From Dehalobacter sp. (GTDB lineage Bacteria > Bacillota > Desulfitobacteriia > Desulfitobacteriales > Syntrophobotulaceae): 64,000 nt of DNA. The stretch spans positions 64,574 through 128,573 of the forward strand of contig JAMPIU010000143.1 in NCBI GenBank assembly GCA_023667845.1, given 5' to 3'. The notes beneath the pieces were generated by a model. That model was not told where the DNA came from. It ran no database searches and saw only the letters and a list, made by a program, of their open reading frames with translations. Positions 42,534 to 50,439 of this stretch are shown here, in pieces; within the stretch, counting starts at the first letter, position 1, and each line of letters begins with the position of its first letter. The position numbers were made by a program, and so were the translations under genes.

Positions 42534-42583
42534 ACCGCTCTTCGGCTATTGCGCCATGGATGGCGCAATAGCCGAAGAGCGGT
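42534..42583. repeat. Perfect 24-bp-stem palindrome with a two-base loop
   Basis: Positions 42534-42557 are perfectly complementary to 42560-42583, with GG as the only unpaired bases. The centre is GCGCCAT-GG-ATGGCGC. It lies between clpX and cbiZ, in no gene, with no T-run after it on either side. Confidence 0.95.
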
Positions 42584-42662
42584 ATTGTGGCTCACAGACT
42601 TACCCTCACATAATGGTAATGTAATATACAAAATGAAAAAACAACAATTTGAGGATACTGTT

Positions 42663-43859
42663 CTAGTCGAACTTCGCTGCAGCAATGATCCTTACTGTTA
42701 GCACTGCAAAGCAATGGGACATTGCCGTTATGGCATCGTCAACGGAGCTGTAGGAAATTAAGAAATCATTCAGAAAATCATGCAGGAAATCATCCGGTAA
42801 ATCATAGCTTCTCCTGAGACGTTCAATGATGATTTTCCCTTCGGAGGCAGCCTGGGCAGGCGATAATAACTGCCAGTCCAATTGATCCATCAGATGGATA
42901 TAGAGCGTAGCCGGGACCACTAGTTCCCCTTCGCGTTCTATCTTTATTAACCTGTTCAGGAACTTTTGCTTATCCAGCGATTCCGGTTTTCTCGATTCCG
43001 CTTGATTCAGAACTCCTGTTCGAGACGTGGATCCCTGACATTCCAGGACACCGATGCCCTTCTGGTATTCTTGCCAGAGGGTTTCTTCATTGATACCGAA
43101 TCTTTTTAAGCGGTTCAGCAGGCTGAACTGGCAGACCGGGCATAGGCCGGTCTGCAGGAAAAGAGCCTCCTTCACAGCTTGTTTGACGGTGATTCCAATC
43201 AGTTCTCCCAATTTGCTGTGTTTGCCGGCATAGAAGAGCCTGGAGCCAGAGTTGCTGTTGCAGATGATGACCGTCCCGTCTGTGCCTGATCCTGTGGCGA
43301 TGCCCCTAGAATAGCAACTGCCTGCCATAAGCTCCTGCAGGGCAGCCGTTTTGGCTTCTGTACAAGTCACAAGTGCTCGGGTCAGGGTCTCTTCCGGAAG
43401 ATCGGCATTGATATACAGCAGAATATTAATCGTTCCAGCCGGAATGTTTACCGTTTCCCCCTGCCGTTCATGGAAGAAAGCTGGATCACCGATCCGGCCG
43501 CCGTTCATTTCGATGCCGCCGGTTACCACTGCGGTGACGGTCAGATCTTCGTAGCTTGCTGTCCGAATAGCCGCATTATTCATGGCAGCAGCTGTCAGAA
43601 GACCTGCGGAGGCTTCAGGATCAAGACCCAATTCCGTGGCAATCAGCTTCATATGTTCCTCATAGACGGTTGGAGTGATGTCACACGTCAAGCCCATTCC
43701 CGAATTAATATCGTGGTTAAAAACAAATTTCAGGTTTTCACGGTAGCCACCGTTCAAATGGGCGGTACTCAGAACCTTGCGGTCATCCTTGAAAAAAATA
43801 ATGATACTGTCTTTATAGCGCTCAACGGTATCACCTGTTTCGTAAGTCCACAGAAGCAA
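42663..43859 (-). CDS. cbiZ: Adenosylcobinamide amidohydrolase CbiZ with extra C-terminal domain
   Basis: A 398-residue protein. Residues about 20-220 match CbiZ (PF01955): VLSTAHLNGGYRENLKFVFNHD, GLLTAAAMNNAAIRTASYED, VVTGGIEMNGGRIGDPA and GIATGSGTDGTVIICN. CbiZ cleaves the aminopropanol side of salvaged corrinoids to give adenosylcobyric acid for rebuilding. The following about 170 residues (SLLNRLKRFGINEETLWQEY onwards) are helical and not part of CbiZ; I do not recognise them. The start is TTG 43859, eight bases after GGAGG and one base after the ABC gene's stop. It is last gene of the riboswitch-controlled corrinoid uptake operon. Confidence 0.9.
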   Translation of the reverse strand: MLLWTYETGDTVERYKDSIIIFFKDDRKVLSTAHLNGGYRENLKFVFNHDINSGMGLTCDITPTVYEEHMKLIATELGLDPEASAGLLTAAAMNNAAIRTASYEDLTVTAVVTGGIEMNGGRIGDPAFFHERQGETVNIPAGTINILLYINADLPEETLTRALVTCTEAKTAALQELMAGSCYSRGIATGSGTDGTVIICNSNSGSRLFYAGKHSKLGELIGITVKQAVKEALFLQTGLCPVCQFSLLNRLKRFGINEETLWQEYQKGIGVLECQGSTSRTGVLNQAESRKPESLDKQKFLNRLIKIEREGELVVPATLYIHLMDQLDWQLLSPAQAASEGKIIIERLRRSYDLPDDFLHDFLNDFLISYSSVDDAITAMSHCFAVLTVRIIAAAKFD

Positions 43860-43860
43860 A

Positions 43861-45132
43861 TCATTTTCCTCCGATCCTACCTAATAGTTCCCGGATGCTT
43901 TCGAACTTCTCTGCACCATGCTGTATCATGCCGGTGAGAAGGCTGTCAGCTTTGCCACCGGTAAAATCTCCTGTGTAATCCCACTGTTCTGATTCAGGTT
44001 CCACAATCATTACTTTTTTGTTTTTAAGGTGTAAAGCCGCTGAAACTTGTTCTAAATTGACGATGTTCCCGTACCCGAAAGGAACAGACAAAACAATGAT
44101 CAGGTCCGCTTCGTTTAGAAGGTCTTCATTCATGTTAAACGCTTCGGCGGAGATGGGGGCAAAAGGAGCTTCTTCTGATACGGCAATGCCAAGTTCTTTG
44201 GCTTTTTTCCAGTCCGAATCTCCAATGTTCAGGACGCCGCAGCTCACTTGATAACCGGCCTGAACCAACTGTTCCATCAGATAGACACCGCTTCCACCTC
44301 CGCAGAGTAAATGAATACGTACATCCCTGGCAGCCTCACTCCGGTCCTTCTTTTTACTTAACGGAATAATATTAAAGCGTCCGGTGATTTCATTCGTCGA
44401 AATCGCAACTTCGATATGGTAGCTGTCACGGATCTTCTGGGCTGTAAGCACTTCAACGGGACTGCCATAAGCCACAATTTTGCCTTTATCCAGAAGAATG
44501 ATTCTATGGCTGAATTGGGCGGCAAGGTTAAGATCGTGCAAAACAGCGATCACGGTCAGGCCTTTAGTTTTATTCAAACGATCCAGAAGCTCCAGCAATT
44601 CATATTGGTGCTGGATATCTAAATGAGAGGTTGGTTCATCGAGCAGCAGGACTTTGGGTTCCTGAGTTAAGGCTCTGGCCACAATGACTCTTTGCCGCTC
44701 ACCTCCGCTTAGTTCGTTCACAGAGCGGTCCTTCAGGTGCCAGACGTTTGTCAGCTCCATCGCCCATTGAGCAATCTCCACATCCTTTTCAGAATCGCCC
44801 TCAAATCGCTTTTGATGGGGCATTCTGCCCATCAGTACCGTCTCCATGACAGAAAAAGCAAAATCCCCTCCGGTATCCTGGGGGACGACTGCAATCGTTT
44901 TGGCAAGATCTTTTTTCTTAATCTTAAAAATATCCTGATCGTCGAGCAAGACAACCCCCTTCTGGGGAGTAATTTCTGCGGTAATATTTTTTAGCAGGGT
45001 AGACTTGCCGGACCCGTTGGGTCCAATAATGGACACAAAACTGCCCCTGCTGATTTCCAGACTTAAGCTTTCCAGAATATTTTTACTGCCGTAGGCAAAT
45101 GTGAGGTTACTGGCAATGATTGAAGGCTCCAC
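43861..45132 (-). CDS. Corrinoid ABC transporter ATP-binding protein with fused C-terminal domain
   Basis: A 423-residue protein. Residues 1-255 are a FecE/BtuD-type ATPase: Walker A GPNGSGKST, Q-loop VPQDTGG, signature LSGGERQRV, Walker B VLLLDEPTSHLD and H-loop VLHDLNL. Beyond 262 is a separate Rossmann-like domain of about 160 residues, with IHLLCGGGSGVYLMEQLVQA, GVLNIGDSDWKKA and LIIVLSVPFGYGNIVNLEQ. It is not needed for transport in canonical BtuD and has no function I can name; it may sense or modify the ligand. It is coupled to the permease upstream (stop and start adjacent) and to cbiZ. Confidence 0.92.
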   Translation of the reverse strand: MEPSIIASNLTFAYGSKNILESLSLEISRGSFVSIIGPNGSGKSTLLKNITAEITPQKGVVLLDDQDIFKIKKKDLAKTIAVVPQDTGGDFAFSVMETVLMGRMPHQKRFEGDSEKDVEIAQWAMELTNVWHLKDRSVNELSGGERQRVIVARALTQEPKVLLLDEPTSHLDIQHQYELLELLDRLNKTKGLTVIAVLHDLNLAAQFSHRIILLDKGKIVAYGSPVEVLTAQKIRDSYHIEVAISTNEITGRFNIIPLSKKKDRSEAARDVRIHLLCGGGSGVYLMEQLVQAGYQVSCGVLNIGDSDWKKAKELGIAVSEEAPFAPISAEAFNMNEDLLNEADLIIVLSVPFGYGNIVNLEQVSAALHLKNKKVMIVEPESEQWDYTGDFTGGKADSLLTGMIQHGAEKFESIRELLGRIGGK

Positions 45133-46182
45133 TTATATTCCTCTCTCTTTCTTTTTCTTCAGCAGATAGATGAAAAAGGGCCCGCCAAAAAGCGCGGTAA
45201 TGACACCGACAGGGATTTCCTGTGAACCCATGCATGTCCTGGCAATCGTATCGGTAATCACCAAAAAAGTTCCGCCCACTAAGAAAGAGAGCGGAAGCAG
45301 GATCCGGTGATCCGGACCGACTAGAATCCTAACAATGTGCGGAACTATCAATCCGACAAAACCAATCGAGCCGCAGGCAGCCACAGCGCCAGCTGTTGTC
45401 AGTGAAGTAGCGACAAGAAGAATAATCTGCAGTTTCCCAAGATTGATACCCAGATGCTGAGCGGTACTGTCGCCAAAAACCATCGCATTCATTTCCTTGG
45501 CTAAAGTAAATAAGACAATGATGCCAATAATCGTGAACGGAGCGGCAAGCTGGATATGTTCCCAGCTCTTATTGGCAAAACTGCCCATGAGCCACAGATA
45601 GATTTTATCGATATCTTCCGTATTTAAAACCATCAGAAAAGACATGACTGCTGACAGGAACGCACTGAGTGCGACACCTGCCAGTAGCAGTGTAGTGACA
45701 ACAACTTTTTTTCCAACTCTGGCCAGGGAGTAGACAATCCAGGTTGTGAGAAATGCTCCGGCAAAACTAAAAACAGGAATTTCAATCATACCCAGGAAAC
45801 CGGCTGCTCCTGTAACAATGGCGACCGTGGCTCCCAAACCTGCACCTGAAGATACCCCCATCACGTAAGGATCTGCCATTGGGTTTTTAAAAAAACCCTG
45901 CAGCGTACCTCCTATAACCCCTAGGGCTCCCCCGACCAAAGCTGCCAGAATGATTCTTGGAATACGCAGAGTCCAGATAATTGTCTGGTGGACCTGTGAA
46001 TAGTCTTCCGCGTGAAACCAGTGATTCAATAAAGGTACTTTGCTCAGGATAACCCCGGCACTCTCTTTAAAAGAAATGTTCGCGGAGCCAATCGTTGTGC
46101 AGAAAATGCCCACGATGACCAAAAATAAAGTGAAGATGATCAGCAAGTACTTCCAATTTTTCCTGCTTTTTAATACATCCAT
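45133..46182 (-). CDS. Corrinoid ABC transporter permease (BtuC/FecCD family)
   Basis: A 349-residue FecCD permease with about ten membrane helices. It has an N-terminal TM at about 15-35, the family block GGALGVIGGTLQGFFKNPMADPYVMGVSSGAGLGATVAI-like (residues about 80-120), the AGVALSAFLSAVMSFLM helix, and the coupling-helix region CGSIGFVGLIVPHIVRILVGPDHR. It works as a dimer with the ATPase encoded next. The B12 riboswitch upstream and cbiZ downstream indicate corrinoids as substrate, though relatives carry haem and siderophores. Confidence 0.92.
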   Translation of the reverse strand: MDVLKSRKNWKYLLIIFTLFLVIVGIFCTTIGSANISFKESAGVILSKVPLLNHWFHAEDYSQVHQTIIWTLRIPRIILAALVGGALGVIGGTLQGFFKNPMADPYVMGVSSGAGLGATVAIVTGAAGFLGMIEIPVFSFAGAFLTTWIVYSLARVGKKVVVTTLLLAGVALSAFLSAVMSFLMVLNTEDIDKIYLWLMGSFANKSWEHIQLAAPFTIIGIIVLFTLAKEMNAMVFGDSTAQHLGINLGKLQIILLVATSLTTAGAVAACGSIGFVGLIVPHIVRILVGPDHRILLPLSFLVGGTFLVITDTIARTCMGSQEIPVGVITALFGGPFFIYLLKKKKERGI

Positions 46183-46197
46183 GATTGATAACTCCGT

Positions 46198-47115
46198 TTA
46201 TTTACCGAAAACTTCGGGATGAATCGTTACCGCCATTTGTTCCAGACCCTCGATAACTCTCGGGCCTGCTCTGCTGATCAGGTTGTCATCAATTGCAAAT
46301 ACCCTGTTGTTTTTCACGGCGCTTAAGACTTTATAGCCGGCTCGATTTTGGATATCTGCAGGGGTATGTGCATGGGTATTGATGATATAGTAATCCGGAT
46401 CGGCTTGAAGCAAATTTTCCATGCTGTAATTATAATACCTTTCCGTGTTGTCGGCAGCAATATTAACACCACCGGCAACTTCAATAATATTATTGACAAA
46501 ACTGGTTGAACCGGCTGACATCAAAGGATCATCCCAGATTTCAACAAATACGCTTGGTTTGGCCAGGCCTTTGACTTTGGAAGTGATATTTTCTACTCTG
46601 GTTCTCATATTTGCATTCAGCGCAGTAGCCTCAGCTTCCTTGCCGGTCAGAGAACCGGCCAATTCAATATTGCTGATGACCTGATCAATCGTATCGGCAT
46701 CGAGCACAACGACAGTCGTGCCTAGTTCTTCAAGCTTCGTGATAACATCTTCCTGTACGCCGGCGGAGATAAAGACCATATCCGGATCTGCAGCGACAAT
46801 CATTTCCACATTCGGGTCTTTAAAGCCGCCCATTTTTTCTTTGGTCAGCGCCTGTTCAGGATAGTCGCAGTATTCTGAAACACCAATGATTTCTTGATCA
46901 AGTCCAATGGCAAAGAGAATTTCGGTGATAGCAGGGGCTAAAGAAATAATTTTCTGGGGATACTTGTCGATGGTAATCTCTCTGCCCAGCGTGTCCGTAA
47001 ACATCTTTTCCTGTTGGGCCTGTTGGTTTTTTGTTGAACAGCCTGTGGCCAAGCCAAGGGCCAGGGTAAGGACCATGGTCAGAATCAGCAGTAGTACAAA
47101 TGGTTTTTTCTTCAT
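46198..47115 (-). CDS. Corrinoid-binding lipoprotein (BtuF-like)
   Basis: A 305-residue class III substrate-binding protein. The signal peptide ends in the lipobox LATGC (Cys about 26). The two lobes carry TLGREITIDKYPQKIISLAPA, GVSEYCDYPEQA, KMGGFKDPNVEMIVAADPDM and SAGSTSFVNNIIEVAGGVNI, and a long helix joins them. It captures corrinoids outside and delivers them to BtuC/BtuD. The start is ATG 47115, eight bases after AAGGAG, rather than the ATG at 47121. It is first gene of the operon directly after the riboswitch terminator. Confidence 0.92.
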   Translation of the reverse strand: MKKKPFVLLLILTMVLTLALGLATGCSTKNQQAQQEKMFTDTLGREITIDKYPQKIISLAPAITEILFAIGLDQEIIGVSEYCDYPEQALTKEKMGGFKDPNVEMIVAADPDMVFISAGVQEDVITKLEELGTTVVVLDADTIDQVISNIELAGSLTGKEAEATALNANMRTRVENITSKVKGLAKPSVFVEIWDDPLMSAGSTSFVNNIIEVAGGVNIAADNTERYYNYSMENLLQADPDYYIINTHAHTPADIQNRAGYKVLSAVKNNRVFAIDDNLISRAGPRVIEGLEQMAVTIHPEVFGK

Positions 47116-47147
47116 AATCATTTCTCCTTTGTTTTGATTCTTTTAAG

Positions 47148-47187
47148 ATAAAACAAAAACAAAAGTCTCTTAATTCTAAGAGACTTT
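47148..47187 (-). terminator. Expression-platform terminator of the cobalamin riboswitch
   Basis: On the minus strand AAAGTCTCTTA-GAAT-TAAGAGACTTT is a perfect 11-bp stem followed by TTTTGTTTTTGTTTT. It lies between the aptamer and btuF. Confidence 0.85.
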
Positions 47188-47244
47188 CCCATTCTAAGTC
47201 GGCTTAATCATTAAAGGAAGCGTTTTTACCATACATCATCTTCC

Positions 47245-47365
47245 TAATCCGAGGCAGGTCTCCTGGCTTACGGGTCATTCTCCTTCCGGCCTTCCCGGAT
47301 CATATCCAGTGGCATTCAGAATTCGTCTCCTCATTCTGAGGCACCTAGGATCAATCATTCATTTC
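47245..47365 (-). promoter_or_regulatory. Cobalamin (B12) riboswitch
   Basis: Read on the minus strand, the sequence contains in order TAGGTGCC, GCCACTG, GGGAAGGC, ATGACCCGTAAGCCAGGAGACCTGCC; the last element is the B12 box, followed by closing bases. It heads the btuF-btuC-btuD-cbiZ operon with a terminator in between, so corrinoid binding should stop transcription. Confidence 0.95.
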
Positions 47366-47408
47366 TCATTTCTCTACGCTTACAATATTGCATAGAAGGC
47401 CCTTTTTG

Positions 47409-47573
47409 TCAATCGGATTTTTTTTTAGGAATCCTTCCTGCTTTCCGGACGCTTTCCCGTAAGAGATATTCAATATGAGCGTTGACGCTTCGGAATTCGT
47501 CGGACGCCCATTCTTCAATCATGCTGAATAACTTTGGATCGATACGCAGCGGAAAGTTCTTCTTGTCTGCCAT
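47409..47573 (-). CDS. Small ribbon-helix-helix (Arc-like) protein
   Basis: A 54-residue protein. It starts [21 protein letters not shown], the beta strand plus first helix of an Arc/MetJ-type fold. [21 protein letters not shown] helix-turn-helix pair follows, then a basic tail ending KKKSD. AGGAGCAGG lies directly before ATG 47573. It is 32 bases downstream of the SPFH gene on the same strand, so the two are co-transcribed. Arc-like proteins bind DNA as dimers. Similar small proteins next to SPFH genes in Firmicutes are usually annotated as Arc family, but their target is unknown. Confidence 0.8.
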   Translation of the reverse strand: MADKKNFPLRIDPKLFSMIEEWASDEFRSVNAHIEYLLRESVRKAGRIPKKKSD

Positions 47574-47605
47574 TATCCTGCTCCTGCTGACGCCTTTTTT
47601 ATTTT

Positions 47606-48469
47606 TTAATACAGAGTGCCGGTATTGAGTACTGGCTGGGCTGAACGGTCAGAGACAATTGCGACCAGCAGGTTGTTGATCATTGCCATCTTGCGTTCGT
47701 CGTCGAGTTCAATTGTCCCGCTGTTTTCCAACTGCTGAATAGCCATCTGGGCCATTCCGACAGCACCTTCCACAATTTTCTGACGGGCAGCCAGGATTGC
47801 GTTAGCCTGCTGCCTCTGAAGCATGGCGCTCGCAATCTCGGTGGCATAGGCCAGGTGGGTTAGGCGTGCTTCAATTACTTCCACGCCGGCAAGTGTCAGG
47901 CGCTCCTGAAGTTCCTTCGCAATTTCTTCGGCTACTTCCTCGGTGTTGCCCCTTAAGGAAACATCACCTTCTTCATAATTGTCATAAGGATATTTGGTTG
48001 CAACATGACGCAGCGCTGTCTCACTTTGGATTTCTACAAACTGTTCATAATTGTCTACATCAAATACAGCTTTAGCCGAGTCCACCACTTTGATCACGAC
48101 AACTGCAGCAATTTCAATCGGATTGCCGTCGACATCATTGACTTTCAAACGTTCGCTGTTGAAGTTGCGGACTTTCAGGGAAATCTTTTTCGCGGCAACG
48201 AACGGAACCGTCAGCCAGATACCGGGTTCGCGGATACTGCCGATATAGCTGCCGAAAAATGTCAGTACTTTGGCTTGATTCGGCTGGATAACCTGGATGC
48301 CGGTTGAGACAATCAGTGCCAGAAGAAGCAGAACCACTGCTAGTACGATATTCGTGAATCCTGTTTCTTGAACTGAGGCAACAATATTAAATGTTGCAGC
48401 AGCCAAAAGGGCTAAAAAAATGAGAATGCCCAGGAACCCGTTAACTTTCCATGCTTTTTTTTCAATCAT
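47606..48469 (-). CDS. SPFH/Band 7 domain membrane protein
   Basis: A 287-residue stomatin-like protein. Two membrane segments (about 9-28 and 38-58) precede the SPFH domain (about 58-220): [49 protein letters not shown] and [14 protein letters not shown] helical part with [23 protein letters not shown] and the Ala/Gln-rich coiled coil follows. Such proteins form ring scaffolds in membrane microdomains and often regulate proteases; the lonB gene is just divergent. ATG 48469 is preferred since AGGATGA lies eight bases before it. The small Arc-like gene follows. Confidence 0.88.
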   Translation of the reverse strand: MIEKKAWKVNGFLGILIFLALLAAATFNIVASVQETGFTNIVLAVVLLLLALIVSTGIQVIQPNQAKVLTFFGSYIGSIREPGIWLTVPFVAAKKISLKVRNFNSERLKVNDVDGNPIEIAAVVVIKVVDSAKAVFDVDNYEQFVEIQSETALRHVATKYPYDNYEEGDVSLRGNTEEVAEEIAKELQERLTLAGVEVIEARLTHLAYATEIASAMLQRQQANAILAARQKIVEGAVGMAQMAIQQLENSGTIELDDERKMAMINNLLVAIVSDRSAQPVLNTGTLY

Positions 48470-48655
48470 AGCTATCATCCTTTCTTTGTGAAAAACCAGT
48501 TTAAATCAAACTGGATCAAACATTTAATTGATATAATAATGATATCATTCTAATATAATTAATGCAACGATTTTTGCGGGTGACTTTCGCAATATGTTTT
48601 GAATCTTCTGATCTGGTAAATACTACATAGAGAGTGTTGAGCAGGAGGTACTGGA

Positions 48656-50401
48656 ATGGAAGGTTTGGGGTTTGGGTCACTACTGGCAATGATTCAGTTG
48701 GCTTTTGTATTGGTTGTTGGAATTTATTTCTGGACGATGTTAAGGCAGCAGTACTCGACGAGATCTGCTGTGGAGAAGGAGTCCGTGAAACAAAAAGAAA
48801 AGCTGCAAAGAATGCGTAAAATATCTTTGACGATCCCGCTGTCGGAAAAGACCAGACCGGAAGTCTTTGCGGAAATCATTGGACAAAAAGAAGGTGTGAA
48901 AGCACTTCGGGCTGCTTTATGTGGGCCGAATCCTCAGCATGTTCTACTGTACGGGCCTCCGGGTGTCGGCAAAACAGCCGCGGCCAGGCTTGTCCTTCAA
49001 GAAGCTATGAAAAATCCGCTCTCGCCGTTTAAAAGTGAGGCAAAATTTGTTGAAATTGACGGTACGACGGCCAGATTCGATGAGAGAGGGATCGCTGATC
49101 CGCTGATCGGTTCTGTCCATGATCCAATTTATCAGGGAGCTGGCGCCATGGGGATGGCGGGAATACCGCAGCCTAAGATGGGTGCAGTCACCAAAGCCCA
49201 CGGTGGGATTCTTTTTATTGATGAAATTGGTGAACTTCACACTATCCAAATTAATAAACTGCTTAAAGTAATGGAGGACCGCAAGGTTATTTTGGAAAGC
49301 TCGTACTACAGCTCTGAGGACAGCAATGTCCCTGAGCACATCCACGATATTTTCCAAAACGGCTTGCCGGCAGATTTTAGAATGATCGGTGCGACGACCA
49401 GAAGACCGGAGGAAATACCGGCGGCAGTACGCTCACGCTGTATGGAAATTTTCTTCAGGGCGCTTCAGCCGGAAGAAATTGCAGTCATCGCCAAAAATGC
49501 TGCCGAAAAAATTGATATTGAGATCACAGACGGAGCATTGGAAGTTCTTAAAAAATATGCCACGAACGGCAGAGAAGCTGTCAATATCGTACAGCTGGCA
49601 GCTGGAGTCGTTCAAAATGAAGGCCATCGCTGTATCGATGAGGAGGATATCGAATGGGTGGTTATGACCGGACAATACACGCCAAGACCTGAGAAAAAAA
49701 TTCCTCCTTTCCCCCAGATTGGATTGGTCAACGGCTTAGCAATCTACGGAGCAAACCTTGGCATGCTCCTGGAAATAGAGGTCACAGCCTACCCGGTAAG
49801 GAACCGTAAGGGGGAGCTCTATGTAACCGGAATTGTTGAAGAGGAAGAATCAGGCTATGAAGGTAAAAAAACGCGCCGGAAAAGCATGGCGCGCTCCTCG
49901 CTGGAAAATGTTCTGACCGTGCTTTGCCGGGAGCATAAGATTGAACCGCGTCATTACGATATCCATGTCAATTTCCCCGGGGGAGTTCCAATGGATGGTC
50001 CATCTGCAGGTACGGCTATGGCGACAGCGGTATATTCGGCAATTAAGAAATGCAAGGTGGACAATACCGTAGCTATGACCGGGGAGTTATCGATCAGGGG
50101 AAGAGTAAAACCGGTTGGCGGGATCAGTGCCAAAATTGAGGCAGCCGTCCAGTCAGGGTGTAAAAAAGTATTTATTCCGCAGGAAAACTGGCAGGCCAGG
50201 TTTGCTCACTGGGAAAAGGACATCCAGATCATTCCGGTGGAAACGCTTGATGAGATATTGAATGCAGTACTGCAACCTGTTCTGCCAGCCGCCGACATGA
50301 TTGAAGTGGATTTGTCGGAAAAGGAGGTGTCGCTGAATAAAGTGCTGAAAAGGATAAAAATTCCATCCGGCAATTTGCATGAACAAGGTAAACCGTGTTA
50401 A
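48656..50401 (+). CDS. lonB: ATP-dependent protease LonB
   Basis: A 581-residue membrane-associated Lon paralog found in spore formers. An N-terminal hydrophobic helix (about 10-28) precedes the AAA+ domain (about 65-340), with Walker A GPPGVGKT, Walker B ILFIDEIGEL and sensor GATTRRPEEIP. The S16 protease domain (about 370-560) has the dyad Ser in DGPSAGTAMA and Lys in GISAKIEAAV. In B. subtilis LonB is made in the forespore under sigma-F. GGAGGT precedes ATG 48656. It is followed after 38 bases by lonA, the standard pair. Confidence 0.95.
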   Translation: MEGLGFGSLLAMIQLAFVLVVGIYFWTMLRQQYSTRSAVEKESVKQKEKLQRMRKISLTIPLSEKTRPEVFAEIIGQKEGVKALRAALCGPNPQHVLLYGPPGVGKTAAARLVLQEAMKNPLSPFKSEAKFVEIDGTTARFDERGIADPLIGSVHDPIYQGAGAMGMAGIPQPKMGAVTKAHGGILFIDEIGELHTIQINKLLKVMEDRKVILESSYYSSEDSNVPEHIHDIFQNGLPADFRMIGATTRRPEEIPAAVRSRCMEIFFRALQPEEIAVIAKNAAEKIDIEITDGALEVLKKYATNGREAVNIVQLAAGVVQNEGHRCIDEEDIEWVVMTGQYTPRPEKKIPPFPQIGLVNGLAIYGANLGMLLEIEVTAYPVRNRKGELYVTGIVEEEESGYEGKKTRRKSMARSSLENVLTVLCREHKIEPRHYDIHVNFPGGVPMDGPSAGTAMATAVYSAIKKCKVDNTVAMTGELSIRGRVKPVGGISAKIEAAVQSGCKKVFIPQENWQARFAHWEKDIQIIPVETLDEILNAVLQPVLPAADMIEVDLSEKEVSLNKVLKRIKIPSGNLHEQGKPC

Positions 50402-50439
50402 AATATAGCACTGGCAAGTCTTTTGAGGGGAGATAAATT

